DNA of 64,000 nucleotides from Bremia lactucae (taxonomy: Eukaryota; Oomycota; Peronosporomycetes; Peronosporales; Peronosporaceae). Position numbers and translations under genes: made by a program. The notes beneath the pieces were generated by a model, which worked only from the letters and a program-made list of their open reading frames with translations, was not told the origin of the DNA and made no database searches. The DNA lies in NCBI RefSeq assembly GCF_004359215.1, contig NW_027152213.1, positions 1,857,600 to 1,921,599 of the forward strand. Reading direction: 5' to 3'. Below, in pieces: positions 35,640-45,585 of the stretch (the stretch's first letter is position 1; every line of letters starts with the position of its first letter).

Positions 35640-35930
35640 GGTTGCAGCCTATTAGTCCATCTATGATGAAGTTCACGACTTATTTTTCTGGCTACACGCA
35701 TCGCTGTGAATGGTTTGTAGCAGTTATTTTCCATGGTTTGGTGAGGACTTTTTGAAACCCATCCACTGCTTTCCGGGTGAGTATCCGCCACATAACTCAC
35801 TTTGCTTGGTTGAGCAATGATGATACATACACCGTAGTTTTAATACAACGGCATCGAGACCGCTGTGGCCGATATAACCAAGCCAAAGGTGCCAGAAGTC
35901 CGACTTGGTGTCCCCATAATATCCCAAAGA
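35640..35930 (-). mobile_element. Copia GAG-pre-integrase fragment
   Basis: Minus frame 35724-35927 has FWHLWLGYIGHSGLDAVVLKL, the HxRLGHxG-type pre-integrase motif of Copia polyproteins with the first His kept and the second replaced (LGYIGH). No contiguous core follows. Confidence 0.65.
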
Positions 35931-36214
35931 GCTTATTACACTGGCTTCGTTCGCTTCAATAGGTGTAATACTGAGCTTGAATCATCGCTCGACTAGGTCA
36001 CCACTGTGAAGGCCTCCGATTCGTTTGGGGGCGCGTCTGTCAAACCTAAGCGTTCTGACGTGACAACAAAAGAGGTCATATCAACGTTGTTTGACCCGTC
36101 AGACCCTTTTGGTGTGGAGTCATTTTGTGATGATTGGTTTCATATCTTAAATGTCGCAGGGTCATTACTAAGTCACTGTGACATGACTAACCACTCCCAT
36201 ATCATACCGGTTGA
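35931..36214. other. Unassigned
   Basis: A 79-codon plus frame (36006-36245) overlaps the start of Gypsy debris; I see no recognisable family. Confidence 0.3.
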
Positions 36215-37371
36215 GGTGCTTACTGCTGTGAACGATTTATCTTGATCACGCATAAGGATCTGATAGAATCCATCCATCGGATTCATTAACGGAAAGATGG
36301 TACTCTTTGACATACCATCTATGATTACGTCTTTCGTGGTATCGGCGTTTGAGACGGTACCGTTGTAGCGTTCAATCTATTGATTGCACGCAAATTTTAC
36401 CATCCTCTTGTTCCTTTAGACACACATAAGGTCGGAGGGCTATGTGAGGACGTATGGCCCGCTGCCAAGAGATCGGCAAAGAATTTGTCGATCGCCAATA
36501 TTTGTTCACGAGCCAATAGCCATTGCTTCATGACACAGCATTTCGAACCTGGAATTAGGTTGATTTCGTGTCGAGTGCCTTTATCCTTAGGCAAACTGAT
36601 TCAAGAAAGACATACTTACACTCTATTAAATCCTAATATAAAGGATTTGTCTTCAAAAAATCCCAGGACTGGGACGTAAAACGTTCAATCCGAGTCTTCT
36701 CATGGAGGACACTTTCGTCCATCGATGAGCTGCTGAAGACCCGTTCGTTCTCAGAAAATACTATTGCCGACCGAATATCGCCCATGTAGCTGTCATCTCT
36801 GACAAGTACGCAGATCTGCTTCACTTTGCCACTACGCAGATCACGCAATAACCGTTTCGGTTCTAGCGTTGGCAATCGACTTATCTCCGAAAATAAACTT
36901 CAGAGGCGCAATTAGATTAAGTGCATAAGCGCCAACACTTGATTCATTGTATACTAAGACATGTATCGTCTCAGTTTCCTCTCTGGAACTTATCTTCAAA
37001 GGTACCTGGGAAACTTTGCCCACAGGTTTCCGGGGACTTATTCCCACAGATATTATTTGGGGAGTATCCTCCCCAAATGCTTTTAGCTGTGGTTGCGCAA
37101 TCACAGCGAGTTCCTCTCCAGTTGATCAAGGATAACAGCAGTAGACAATCGTGTGAGCTGCAGTTCCATCGAACTTGGGCGGCTCCATCCGAATGGGCCT
37201 CGGCTGATGCGGTCGGGCGGAGAGCATCTCAACAGTTCTGTTGAGAGCCTCGCTCCGAGCCTGCTCACGCCTCAGCTCATCCAGGGGAATGAGTCCAATC
37301 GATAGTGAGGCTCATCCTCACTGAAACGCTTAGAGAGACGCGTCGTGGGAAGGACTACTAGTGCTACCAAG
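36215..37371 (-). mobile_element. Gypsy copy with internal deletion (gag start joined to RT linker)
   Basis: Minus strand from the LTR at 37372. The gag start (37141-37310, RMEPPKFDGT) is followed directly by the linker (36841-37104, PQIISVGISPRKPVGKVSQV; 36633-36875, PTLEPKRLLRDLRSGKVKQI), then pre-RT (36397-36594, DKGTRHEINLIPGSKCCVMK) and the decayed RT start (about 36240-36390). Most of gag, the zinc knuckle and protease are deleted. The fragment at 28857-30030 shares the linker-RT layout. Confidence 0.75.
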
Positions 37372-37889
37372 TGTAGGCGGACGCTACTTAAAGCTGCCAC
37401 GCACTACTAGCACACGCCCTTTTAGGACAGGCTGACCGGCTTCTCTCACGTACAGTGAGGTAGTTGGTTGACGCCTAAGTAATCTCACTTAACGAACTAG
37501 AAACCTTTGTTTCAGTGACGTCACGGGAGCGGTTTTTCGGCTCCACGTGCGCACTTACGGAATAGGAAGTAGTTTTCAGACTGATTTATATTTAATCGTA
37601 TTAAATATAAATCCTTTTCAAACCAATCCTAGATGCCATCTCTGTAGAGATGCACTGATATGTATTGCAAGGGTTTATTCTGAATACCTCGTATCTTGGA
37701 TGGCGCTAGCCGTCATCCCCGTTGATGTCAATGCCCTCAGGTGCATCACATACACGAGGGTGGGTCACAATGTGAACATACCCAAGTGGTGGGTCTTATT
37801 ACTTCATTTAAGTAATCGACCGTCCCATAAACTACACAAAGTGTACTTAACGGGAACTGTGTAACATAGGGCAACTTTAGTCCGTTACA
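37372..37889 (-). mobile_element. 5' LTR of the deleted Gypsy copy
   Basis: Right end CCGTTACA (TGTAACGG on minus) and left end TGTAGG (CCTACA on minus) give a 518-bp LTR. Immediately left, on minus, is TGGTAGCACTAGTAG, a primer-binding-site-like sequence two bases after the LTR. It matches 9881-10393 over its length. Confidence 0.75.
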
Positions 37890-38335
37890 AGAGTAGTAGG
37901 AGTTGACGTTTGATTAGCCGAGAGACTGATCCGCGCGCACCTTTGTAGTACTTATACAGTTTGGTCGTCAGCCTAAAAGCTAGCACTAACACCTGCATGT
38001 AAACAGTTCCGTCATCGTTTAGAGGAGACAATCACAGGAAGATGTGATAATGTAATGATGGTACGTAGAAGTAGCAGTTCCATTTGTAGTTAACTACCTG
38101 CTCCGTAGGTTACGTCTCTTGGCAGCAAAATCATCTTCGCCTGGATTTTTCTGCACGATCAGACGACAGAAACTCCCGCAATTCCAAGCAGTCGGTCAAC
38201 AGAAACGCTTTCACAGAGGTAATCGTTTTTAATACTCCTCCTCGGAAAACTCACTTTGTCCAATTCACCTATAAAATCACACAAGGTTAAACAGTCCCGC
38301 AGTTCCGCAACTCTGGGTGCCGGCAGTGTTTTCGT
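37890..38335. mobile_element. Probable decayed Copia 3' LTR region
   Basis: The stretch near 38190-38235 (GAAACGCTTTCACAGAGG) resembles 42399-42440 (AAAACACTTTCACAGCGTC), on the other side of the Copia body. I take these as its two LTR remnants. Boundaries cannot be set. Confidence 0.45.
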
Positions 38336-41300
38336 TTACAGGTCCGTCTTCATGAGCTTCGACTCCACGTAACTAAGATTCACTCTACCTTTTTTTTGCA
38401 TAATTGCATATGAAATGCATGTGCACATCCATGTGTTTTGTGCTCGACATGCCTCTTTAAAATTTACCGGCTTTATTGCTGTTTGATTGTCCATCAGCAT
38501 GCTCATTGACTCCGTCACACGAAGACCAATCTCTTCTAGCAAACTCAGCAGCTCCCTTCCTATATGCGACGCCGAGGATAATTATGCCTCCATGTTGGAC
38601 AACGCCAGTTTGATTTTTGCAGATTCACTGCACGATTACTCCGTTCATGGTGGGTACCCCGCCAGTAATCGACTTTCGATCCGACTTGTTTGCAGCGAAT
38701 TCTGAATCACTCCAGCTTGTAGGCTTGGTTCATCGTCCTCTGCGCCAATGCCCCTGTTAAGCTTCGTATCTTTTGTTGCCTTCAGATATCTGTCAACGCG
38801 CTTTGCCAGCAACCAGTCGCTGACGCTGGGCTGGCGCGTAGTGCGCCTTGTTGCCTTTAGGACAGCAAAACTGATGTCAGGTGTCGAGCAGCGAAAAATC
38901 CAGAGCATACACCCAACTAGTGACTGAAAGTCTCGTATGATTGGCTCGCCATTTTTTCCCATTTTGTTTCCAAATACAGTGGTTCTAATTCGATGTCGTT
39001 ACTTTCTTCACCAATTGGGACCTTGAAGCAATTTGCTGGCATCAGTCCATTCTGGCTCAGCATCTCAACTATTGCTGCGGTTTCATCAATCGTGTAAGTG
39101 TTTGCATTAATTAAAGTAACTCCTATGCCCAAAAAGTTGTTGACACCCAAGTTCTTGATAGACTAAACGCTCACTACTTCTAAAAAAGTCTTCCACCTTG
39201 GTATGGCTACAAGCCGTGACCGACATATCATCTACATTCACGCCGACGATAATCAAATCGTCTTTATCGTAAATAAAGTTCAGAAATGCGTCTGACATGG
39301 AGCGAGTGGACCTTTTCTTCTCCAATTTTGCGGTTAGTAATTCACACAAAAGACGACCTGCTTGTTTAAGCCCGTAAAGAGACTTTTAAGCCGTGATGCT
39401 AGCCTTTCGCTCCCTGTAACACCAAATTGATTTAGCCCCACGCCTGGAACAATCATTCCTTGAGGAATGGCGATAGAATTTCCAAATGTTCTTCTTTGCC
39501 TGCCTTTAGGTATGCATTAGGAATCTCGCCATGTCTTGCTGGCAAGCCTCAACGCAGTGCAAGTACCAGTATGATCTTCACCGTACTTAACTCCATCACC
39601 GCAGCAAATGTCAAACCATACTCGACGCCAAAGACCAGCTCGTTACCGCAGGCGACAAGCAAAGCCTTACAACGCTCAATATTACCGTCTGCATCCCGCT
39701 TTGTTTCGAACACCCGTTTAGTGACTTCCGGATGGCGAGAGCTCTAACTTCCGCACATTATTCTCGTCGAACGCTTAAAGTTCTGTCCATAGCAATTAAC
39801 CATTTTCTTTTGCGCAATTTTTATGGCTTGACCGTAGTTACTTGGGCCTTTCTCGTGGATGCTGTTCACCTCATCCTTAACTCCTCCGATTTCTGAAATC
39901 GTTGACATCGCGCGTCTTTTTGGCCGCCGATCTTGTCACGTGAACATTTTGCGTCCAGCCATGTAATTTTTGCGCCCTGTAACTTTACAGTCGCTTGTGT
40001 CGTCAATTTCTGCGCTGATCCTTCGCGAATTCAACCTTTTCTTGCAAATAAATGTGCTCGACGCAGTTGTTCATTTTGCTCCTTATTGAGCGTCACAACA
40101 TTTTAACGTGTTGAGTCACCACCACGATCCTGTCACGTGGTATATACACCAGATATCCCTAATTTTACTACTCTTACCTATAATCAAGCCTCATTTACCG
40201 CGCACTCCCAACGGCTTGTTCTTAGCACAGCGCTCGGTAACTTAAAATCACAATGTCGCTCAGGGTAGGTAATTTGTTTGTCAACATCTGCAAAGATGAC
40301 TGTCGTCTAAAATTTGCTGCAATTTGGCTTCGATTAATATATATGGACCGCATATTCAGCCGCATCAGCAAAGAAACTCAGCGGCGAACCGCTTGCGAAT
40401 ATTATACTCCGCCCCATATTTATAATAGTGCGATGCATCCGCTCAGCTTTGCCATTACTGGACTGATTAATTGGCTCACTCATCTGTCTACCCATTTCGG
40501 TGTCCTTGCAAAAGAGGTCTAGCGTCTGATATTTTCCTCCGCCAGCCGTTCGCTGCACGTGAATGCGACGATTAAATTGCCTTTCGAAAAATGCCATGAA
40601 CGTACAAGCTTTAGAGCTGCCATGTTCTTGCTCTTCGCCAAGGAAACGCAACAATAATTCGCTTCTATGGTCCACAAAATTTCCCATGTAGCGATTTTCG
40701 AGTCTGTCGCGAGGAGTCATTAAGCCCTTAAGGTCAGAGCAGATAACCCCTCCAATCACATCAACCGGTAAGTTTTCGTGAGTATCTTTCTTCGACTGAG
40801 TTTTTTTAGTTTGCTTGCCTTGAGCGCAAGCCAGACAGTTCGCACGCGTCAAATCAGTTAGTTGTATGCCGCATGCCGGGTCCTTCGCCATTCAAATAAT
40901 CGTATCGTAATTTAGGTGTGCTAACCTCTGTGAAAATGCATAAGCGTACCTTTAGCCTGTTTTGATTCACTTCCGATTCGACCAGTCATTCACACATATC
41001 TCGTTTGTCGGACGCGTCCGCTACCTTGACACCGTACAATCAGCACGTTATTGATCTTTTCCAGGTTAAAAATAGCCATGGCACTGTCAATATTTGCGAC
41101 TACTCTAAGAGAAGTCATGTAGGCTATACCGAACCCTTTAGCCTCCAAAATGCCGTAAGACTATTTCTCTCGAGGTTTCCGGCATATTGAGCGTCCAAAA
41201 GTCGCACTTAAATCACCATCGCTTTTACCGTCGTCGAAATTGTGACACTTCCACGCTTCGTAATGCGCAGGATACCACCGTCAGCTGCAATGCACTCGCT

Positions 41301-42380
41301 TTAAAATTCCTCTAAGGTCCCCCATCATCCGCTCGTCATTAACTAAATGATGGCTAGATCCGCTATCCGTATCCAATGTCTTCAATCAACGATCCTATCA
41401 TCCGCAGCGAGCAAAAAATCCACGCATCGTTTGATCCTCTTGAGACGTTGGTTTCTTGACACGCAGACTTATTGTACCCTAGCTTTCCACAACTGTAACA
41501 CTTTCGCACATCCTTGCGCAGGTTTCGCGCCTTTTCCCGAACGTGTCGGACGTAATCCACGACGTCTTTTTCCGATATGCTTTCGATGCAGTTCGATCTC
41601 CGTCGACTGCGCGAAATGCGCCAATTTCCCTGCTCGACACAAATAGTCGAGTGTTGTTAGGTTCAACGCGCCAACTTCGACACTCTCATCGATGGATCGA
41701 CATAATGAAAAAAGTTGTCTTGAACGAAATTGTCTGCCTCACCGCTACTGCAACCAGATACAAATAATGTTCAGTCCAGCTGCGCTTGGGGCTTTTTACG
41801 GCAGTAAACAGTTTCATGCTTTGCGAACGAATGAAGCAGTCCTTGCATAGCGTACTTCAATTTCGACTGCTCCTGCCACGACCCTTCAAACTTGGCGACT
41901 GTTGTAGTACTATCCAGCCATTTTCAGCGAGATTCTGTCCACAAACGTCTATCTTGATATCCCACTCCAAGAAAATACACTCGCTCGCTCAGCAAAAGAG
42001 ACTTTCCCGAACAACCTTCTTACCCCAGGACAAGAAACCGCTCCCAAACCTTGGAAAACCTCCTTTCCATCGAGTTCAGCTTGCGCTCTTTTGCGTCAGA
42101 CACTCTCGTATACTACGAAGCGTTCTGCGGTACCTGTCGCTGCTGGTACACTGGAGGCGGCATGCAGTGCTGCGGTATCTCCGGATGCGGCGCTCGTGCC
42201 GTCTCACCATGTTCAGCCGCCCTTGCATACTAAAGTTATTTACCCCAAAGCATGTTCCTGGCGACAAGCATGGAGACCTAGCCATTGGCGGTGTCAGATC
42301 AAGAGCACGCCGTTCCATATGCTGTCCCTGGCCGATTAACGACCTAAACACGCTGGACTCTTTATCCATCGAACTCCCGT
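38336..42380 (-). mobile_element. Decayed Copia element, gag to RNase H
   Basis: Minus strand, complete order. Gag N-terminal piece 42076-42369. Zinc knuckle in 41363-41560: CYSCGKLGYNKSAC has Tyr in place of His. Integrase 40334-40891 (185 codons open): CLACAQGKQ, ICSDLKG with the first Asp, the second Asp site reads RTAGGGKY (Asp replaced by Ala), NGKAERMHRTI with the Glu. Reverse transcriptase 39107-39349 with VGVNVDDM (YVDD variant), then 38645-39150 with TPDISFAV. RNase H end 38336-38542 with MLMDNQTAIK and SYVESKLMKTDL. Numerous stops: an inactive copy, but younger than the one at 11850. Confidence 0.85.
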
Positions 42381-42669
42381 AAACTTCAAGTGGTCGGCTG
42401 GCAAAAACACTTTCACAGCGTCTTTCGTTTTAATAAGGAATCGGCGGTATGCCCTCCGCGCTACGACCTGAACTCCACCTATGCAAAGAATACTTCTTTG
42501 TAACTAGTTTTCATGGATATTCTTCGATTTTAATCTTGAAAGCATATCTAGACTTTTAGCGAATATCATATTTTGTATTTTCAGCACCAATCATTTCCGA
42601 TTGATCTGGACTTGCTCGCCAAACTAAGAAATTTTCGCGAGCTTTTCTGTACAACAAAAACTGTTGACG
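42381..42669. mobile_element. Probable Copia 5' LTR remnant and flank
   Basis: The left part resembles 38190-38235; the rest is AT-rich with no coding content, up to where 18S similarity begins. Confidence 0.4.
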
Positions 42670-43629
42670 AAGTGACAATAAATAACAATGCTCTGGCTCT
42701 TCGAGTCGGGAAATTGGAATGAGTACAATTTAAATCCCTTAACGAGGGTCAATTGGAGGGCAAGTATGGTGTGTTACGCCGGGCTTGCCCTTAATTGATG
42801 ATTGGTTAGCTTTCTAATCATATTCACCTTTTTGGTGCAAAGGACAAGTCCACCTCCCATTATACTTTGGAGGATTTGTCGGCCCCGAGTATCGAACCCG
42901 GGACCTCCCAGTCCTGTAGTGAGTCGCGGACCACTACGGTTGGAAGGCAAGTCTGGTGTCAGCAGCCGCGGTAATCCGAGCTCCAATAGCGTATATTAAA
43001 GTTGTTGCAGTTACAAAGCTCGTAGTTGGATTTCTGTTTTGGATGACCGGTCCGCTCCCTCTGGGAGTGTGTACCTATGGATATTCGAAGCATTTTTGTG
43101 AGACTGTCTTTCGGCCATTAAGTTGGTGGATTGATGGATTTACATCGCTTACTGTGAAAAAGTTAGAGTGTTTAAAGCAGGAGTTTGCTCATTTGAATAC
43201 ATTAGCATGTAATAATAAGATATGACTTTGGTGGCCTGTTCTATTGGTTGGCACACCAAAGTAATGATTAATAGGGACAGTTGAGGGTATTCATATTTCA
43301 GCGGCAGAGGTGAAATTCTTAGATCGCTGAAATATGAGCCTAGGCGAAAGCATTTACCAAGTATGTTTTTATTAATCAAGAACGAAAGTTGGGGGATCAA
43401 AGATGAATAGATACCATCGCAGTCGTAACAATAAACTATGCCGACTCGGGATTGGCAGACATTTGATTTAAAGGACCTTGTCAGCACCGTATTAGAAATC
43501 AAAGTCTTTGGGTTCCGGGGGGAGTATGTTCGCAAAGCTGAAACTTAAAGGAATTGACTGAAGTGCACAATCAGGAGTGGAGCCTGCGGCTTAATTTGAC
43601 TCAACACGGGAACACTTACCAGGTCCAGA
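42670..43629 (+). pseudogene. 18S rRNA pseudogene fragment (central part), split by a SINE
   Basis: From AGTGACAATAAATAACAAT the sequence follows the central 18S rRNA, including CAGCAGCCGCGGTAAT (written with one missing base pair context as GCAGCCGCGGTAATCCGAGC), AGCTCGTAGTTGGATTTCTG, AGCGGCAGAGGTGAAATTCTTAG (here ATTTCAGCGGCAGAGGTGAA) and ACTTAAAGGAATTGACTGAA (functional rRNA has GACGGAA), ending near AGGTCCAGA. Changes at nearly invariant positions, a 167-bp insertion and loss of both ends show it is not functional. The variable parts look stramenopile-like rather than plant or animal. About 790 bp of rRNA sequence remain. Confidence 0.9.
42773..42939 (-). mobile_element. tRNA-derived SINE inserted in the 18S fragment
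   Basis: A 167-bp insertion bounded by a 20-bp target duplication (TTGGAGGGCAAGTATGGTGT at 42753-42772; TTGGAAGGCAAGTCTGGTGT at 42940-42959, two mismatches). Read on minus it opens CCGTAGTGGTCCGCGACTC, an RNA polymerase III A-box-like segment. About 25-30 bp on comes GGGTTCGATACTC, a clear B box (42887-42899). A non-tRNA tail ends GGGCAAGCCCGGCGTAAC. Long duplications and an internal pol III promoter are the marks of SINEs mobilised by LINE machinery. tRNA-related SINEs are known from Phytophthora infestans; identity with one of those families needs comparison. Confidence 0.88.
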
Positions 43630-43638
43630 GGGTGAAAG

Positions 43639-44093
43639 TGTAACGGGGCACTACGACTTGTACTGCTTCAGTACAAGTCCACTTCGCACTGCTTCAGTTG
43701 CGAGTGGTGTCTTACGTTATTTCACGTACACTAGTACGTGCAGAGAAAGACTTCTCTTTAAGGTAACTAGCTTAAAGAGGGTAAAATGAAAACTGTATTA
43801 ACATAATTAAGTGTCTCTTTTCTATCTTCGTAAATGCTAACTTAATTATAATCTAATACTAAACATGTAATTGAATTCTTATCTCTATCTTATCTGAAAC
43901 TCTCTCTTTGATTACTCCTACAGCTGATTAGTCTGCGGAATAAATAGGTATAATGGTCTATACCTATTTATGGATAAGAATTCTGAATATTACTATATAA
44001 AGTAATATCCTGCAAATATTATCTACCTTTTAGATAATACATTAATTAACAACTTTTAAGTGTTAATTTCATGTAACGATACACCCCGTTACA
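43639..44093. mobile_element. Solo LTR (TGTAACGGGG family) with 5-bp target duplication GAAAG
   Basis: 455 bp from TGTAACGGGGCAC to ACACCCCGTTACA, flanked by GAAAG at 43634-43638 and GAAAG at 44094-44098. No pol sequence adjoins it. The start resembles those at 10394, 18218 and 18671; the terminal inverted repeat matches that of 4359-4836. Confidence 0.9.
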
Positions 44094-44173
44094 GAAAGGG
44101 CATGACAAAGGATTGAAGATATTGTAAGTGCCATTGCTAATTAAAAATCGAGCCAAATTCGACCACTTTTGTA

Positions 44174-44360
44174 TAGGAATTTCACGAGGCGACATTAGTA
44201 TGGGAATTTAAACAGACGGTATTAGTACAGAAATTAAACTTGCGATATTAGCACAGGATTTATACAGACGACATTAGTATAGGAGTGTAAACAGGCGACA
44301 TTAGTAGAAGCATTTAAGCAGAGGATATTAGTAGAGGAATTTAAACAGGCGACATAAGTG
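44174..44360. repeat. Degenerate minisatellite, about 27-bp period, seven units
   Basis: Successive units of the form GGAATTTAAACAGGCGACATTAGTA with changes (examples start at about 44176, 44201, 44230, 44257, 44284, 44310 and 44336). The ATTAGTA core is the best kept part. Confidence 0.8.
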
Positions 44361-44824
44361 TTTATGCCGTATGACGCACAAGCGTAGTACAGCATAGTAA
44401 CATGACATTATAGTGTCCGTCAGCTAGGTGAAGAGTATAGCAGAGGTAAAAAAGTTAATAGCTGTTGTACTCTTCAAGAATCCTTACGGATGCTTGCAAA
44501 CCTTGTTGCTTCTCTATTGATGGGAGACAAGCCAAAGCTGAGGCAAAACAGATCCAGTAAGAGGCAAAGTTACGGCAAGTAAGGAGGTAACGATTTTGAT
44601 TTGTTGACGAGGTCGTTACATATAAGGCAAAAGACGTCACTACTGTGATGCAGGCAAAGCAAAAGGTAAGAAGTTAACAATATTTGAAGTCTTGAAGCTT
44701 GTCAAAAGGCTATTACTCCTTTCGCTGTAATTGCGTCAATACACTTTGGAGCATATTGAACAAGGGAAAAGTCTGATTTTCAGAGCTCCTCCAATTGCTA
44801 AGGCAACGATTGCAACTCAGACGG
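44361..44824. other. No gene seen; target region of the young Gypsy insertion
   Basis: AT-rich sequence with one 61-codon minus frame lacking any motif. It ends in GACGG (44820-44824), the left target duplication of the element that follows. Confidence 0.5.
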
Positions 44825-45071
44825 TGTAAGGACCAGTCATCTTGCTCAGCCCTTGACCACTCATTTCGACTTACCTTTTAAACCATTCATTTCTTTGATT
44901 CAATTTTACATATGCGCCATAATAAAAACAAGTAAAAAGGTTTGCGCAATTAGGAGAGATGATACTCAGTAAGAATTAGATTAAGGATAGGCGATACCTT
45001 AAGGAGTATACCAAAAGTATCGGTTAGTTAAACTAATTTTAATTCAGTCGTAATTTACCCTCATCCTGACA
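44825..45071 (+). repeat. 5' LTR of the young Gypsy element (247 bp)
   Basis: TGTAAGG...CTGACA. Compared with 54417-54664 it lacks one T near 44893, and has G instead of A a few bases on and G instead of C near 45027. Confidence 0.95.
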
Positions 45072-45073
45072 AG

Positions 45074-45089
45074 TGGTAGCACTTGTTGG
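45074..45089 (+). promoter_or_regulatory. Putative tRNA primer-binding site
   Basis: TGGTAGCACTTGTTGG lies just after the 5' LTR. TGG at its start pairs with the universal tRNA CCA end. TGGTAGCA also fits the 3' end of initiator methionine tRNAs of several eukaryotes, but the later bases do not clearly match, so the tRNA is not assigned. Confidence 0.6.
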
Positions 45090-45090
45090 T

Positions 45091-45260
45091 CCTCCGCCCG
45101 CTTCTCCGCCGTCCGCCGCTTCTCCGCCGTCCTCCGCCCGCTTCTCCGCCGTTCGCCGCTTCTCCGCCGTCCGCTCGCCTCTCCGCTGCACGCCCGCTTC
45201 TCCGCCGTCTGCCGCTTCTTCGCCGTCCGCTTGCCTCTTCGCGGTACGCTTGCTTCTTCG
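45091..45260 (+). repeat. CT-rich tandem repeat in the element's leader
   Basis: Repeats of CTTCTCCGCCGTCCGCCG-type units between primer site and gag. It is the cause of spurious Arg/Glu/Ala-rich frames on the minus strand. It lies outside the duplicated segment. Confidence 0.85.
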
Positions 45261-45301
45261 CCTTTCGCGCTTCGTGGGACTGCACTGCGTTGGATTGCAA
45301 A

Positions 45302-45380
45302 GTACTGCTTGTAGCGTGAGAGATTTCCGCTCGCAGCCAATAAGGTACTGCTTGTAGCGTGGGAATTTCCGCTCGCAGTC
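45302..45380 (+). repeat. Two-copy leader repeat (about 43 bp)
   Basis: GTACTGCTTGTAGCGTG followed by AGATTTCCGCTCGCAG at 45302 recurs at 45345, and the pair occurs again at 49281 and 49324 because it lies inside the large duplication. Confidence 0.85.
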
Positions 45381-45585
45381 AACTGCTCCATCCCTTTGGA
45401 AGCGCTGCGTAACAGTTTTGAGTGTGTGGCTTTCAGTATCCACTGTAATTCTAAGCGTCTGCTTAGGCAGATATAGTCGCTTAGTCTGTGTGAGGTTGGG
45501 TCCGGCTTAACTCGGTGAAACAGTTAATCCATCTGGGATAAGGTTTAATCTCTAACGCATTACGCCTAAGAGCTAAAGTAAGTCG

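Noticed and set aside
36006..36245. 79-codon plus frame
   Set aside because: It runs into Gypsy debris and lacks any known motif.
42887..42936. Functional tRNA gene
   Set aside because: A and B boxes are present but the acceptor stem and overall cloverleaf are not; target duplications show it is a SINE head.
45044..45443. Arg/Glu/Ala-rich frames on the minus strand
   Set aside because: They are translations of the CT-rich tandem leader repeat of the Gypsy element in several frames; no sign of selection for coding.
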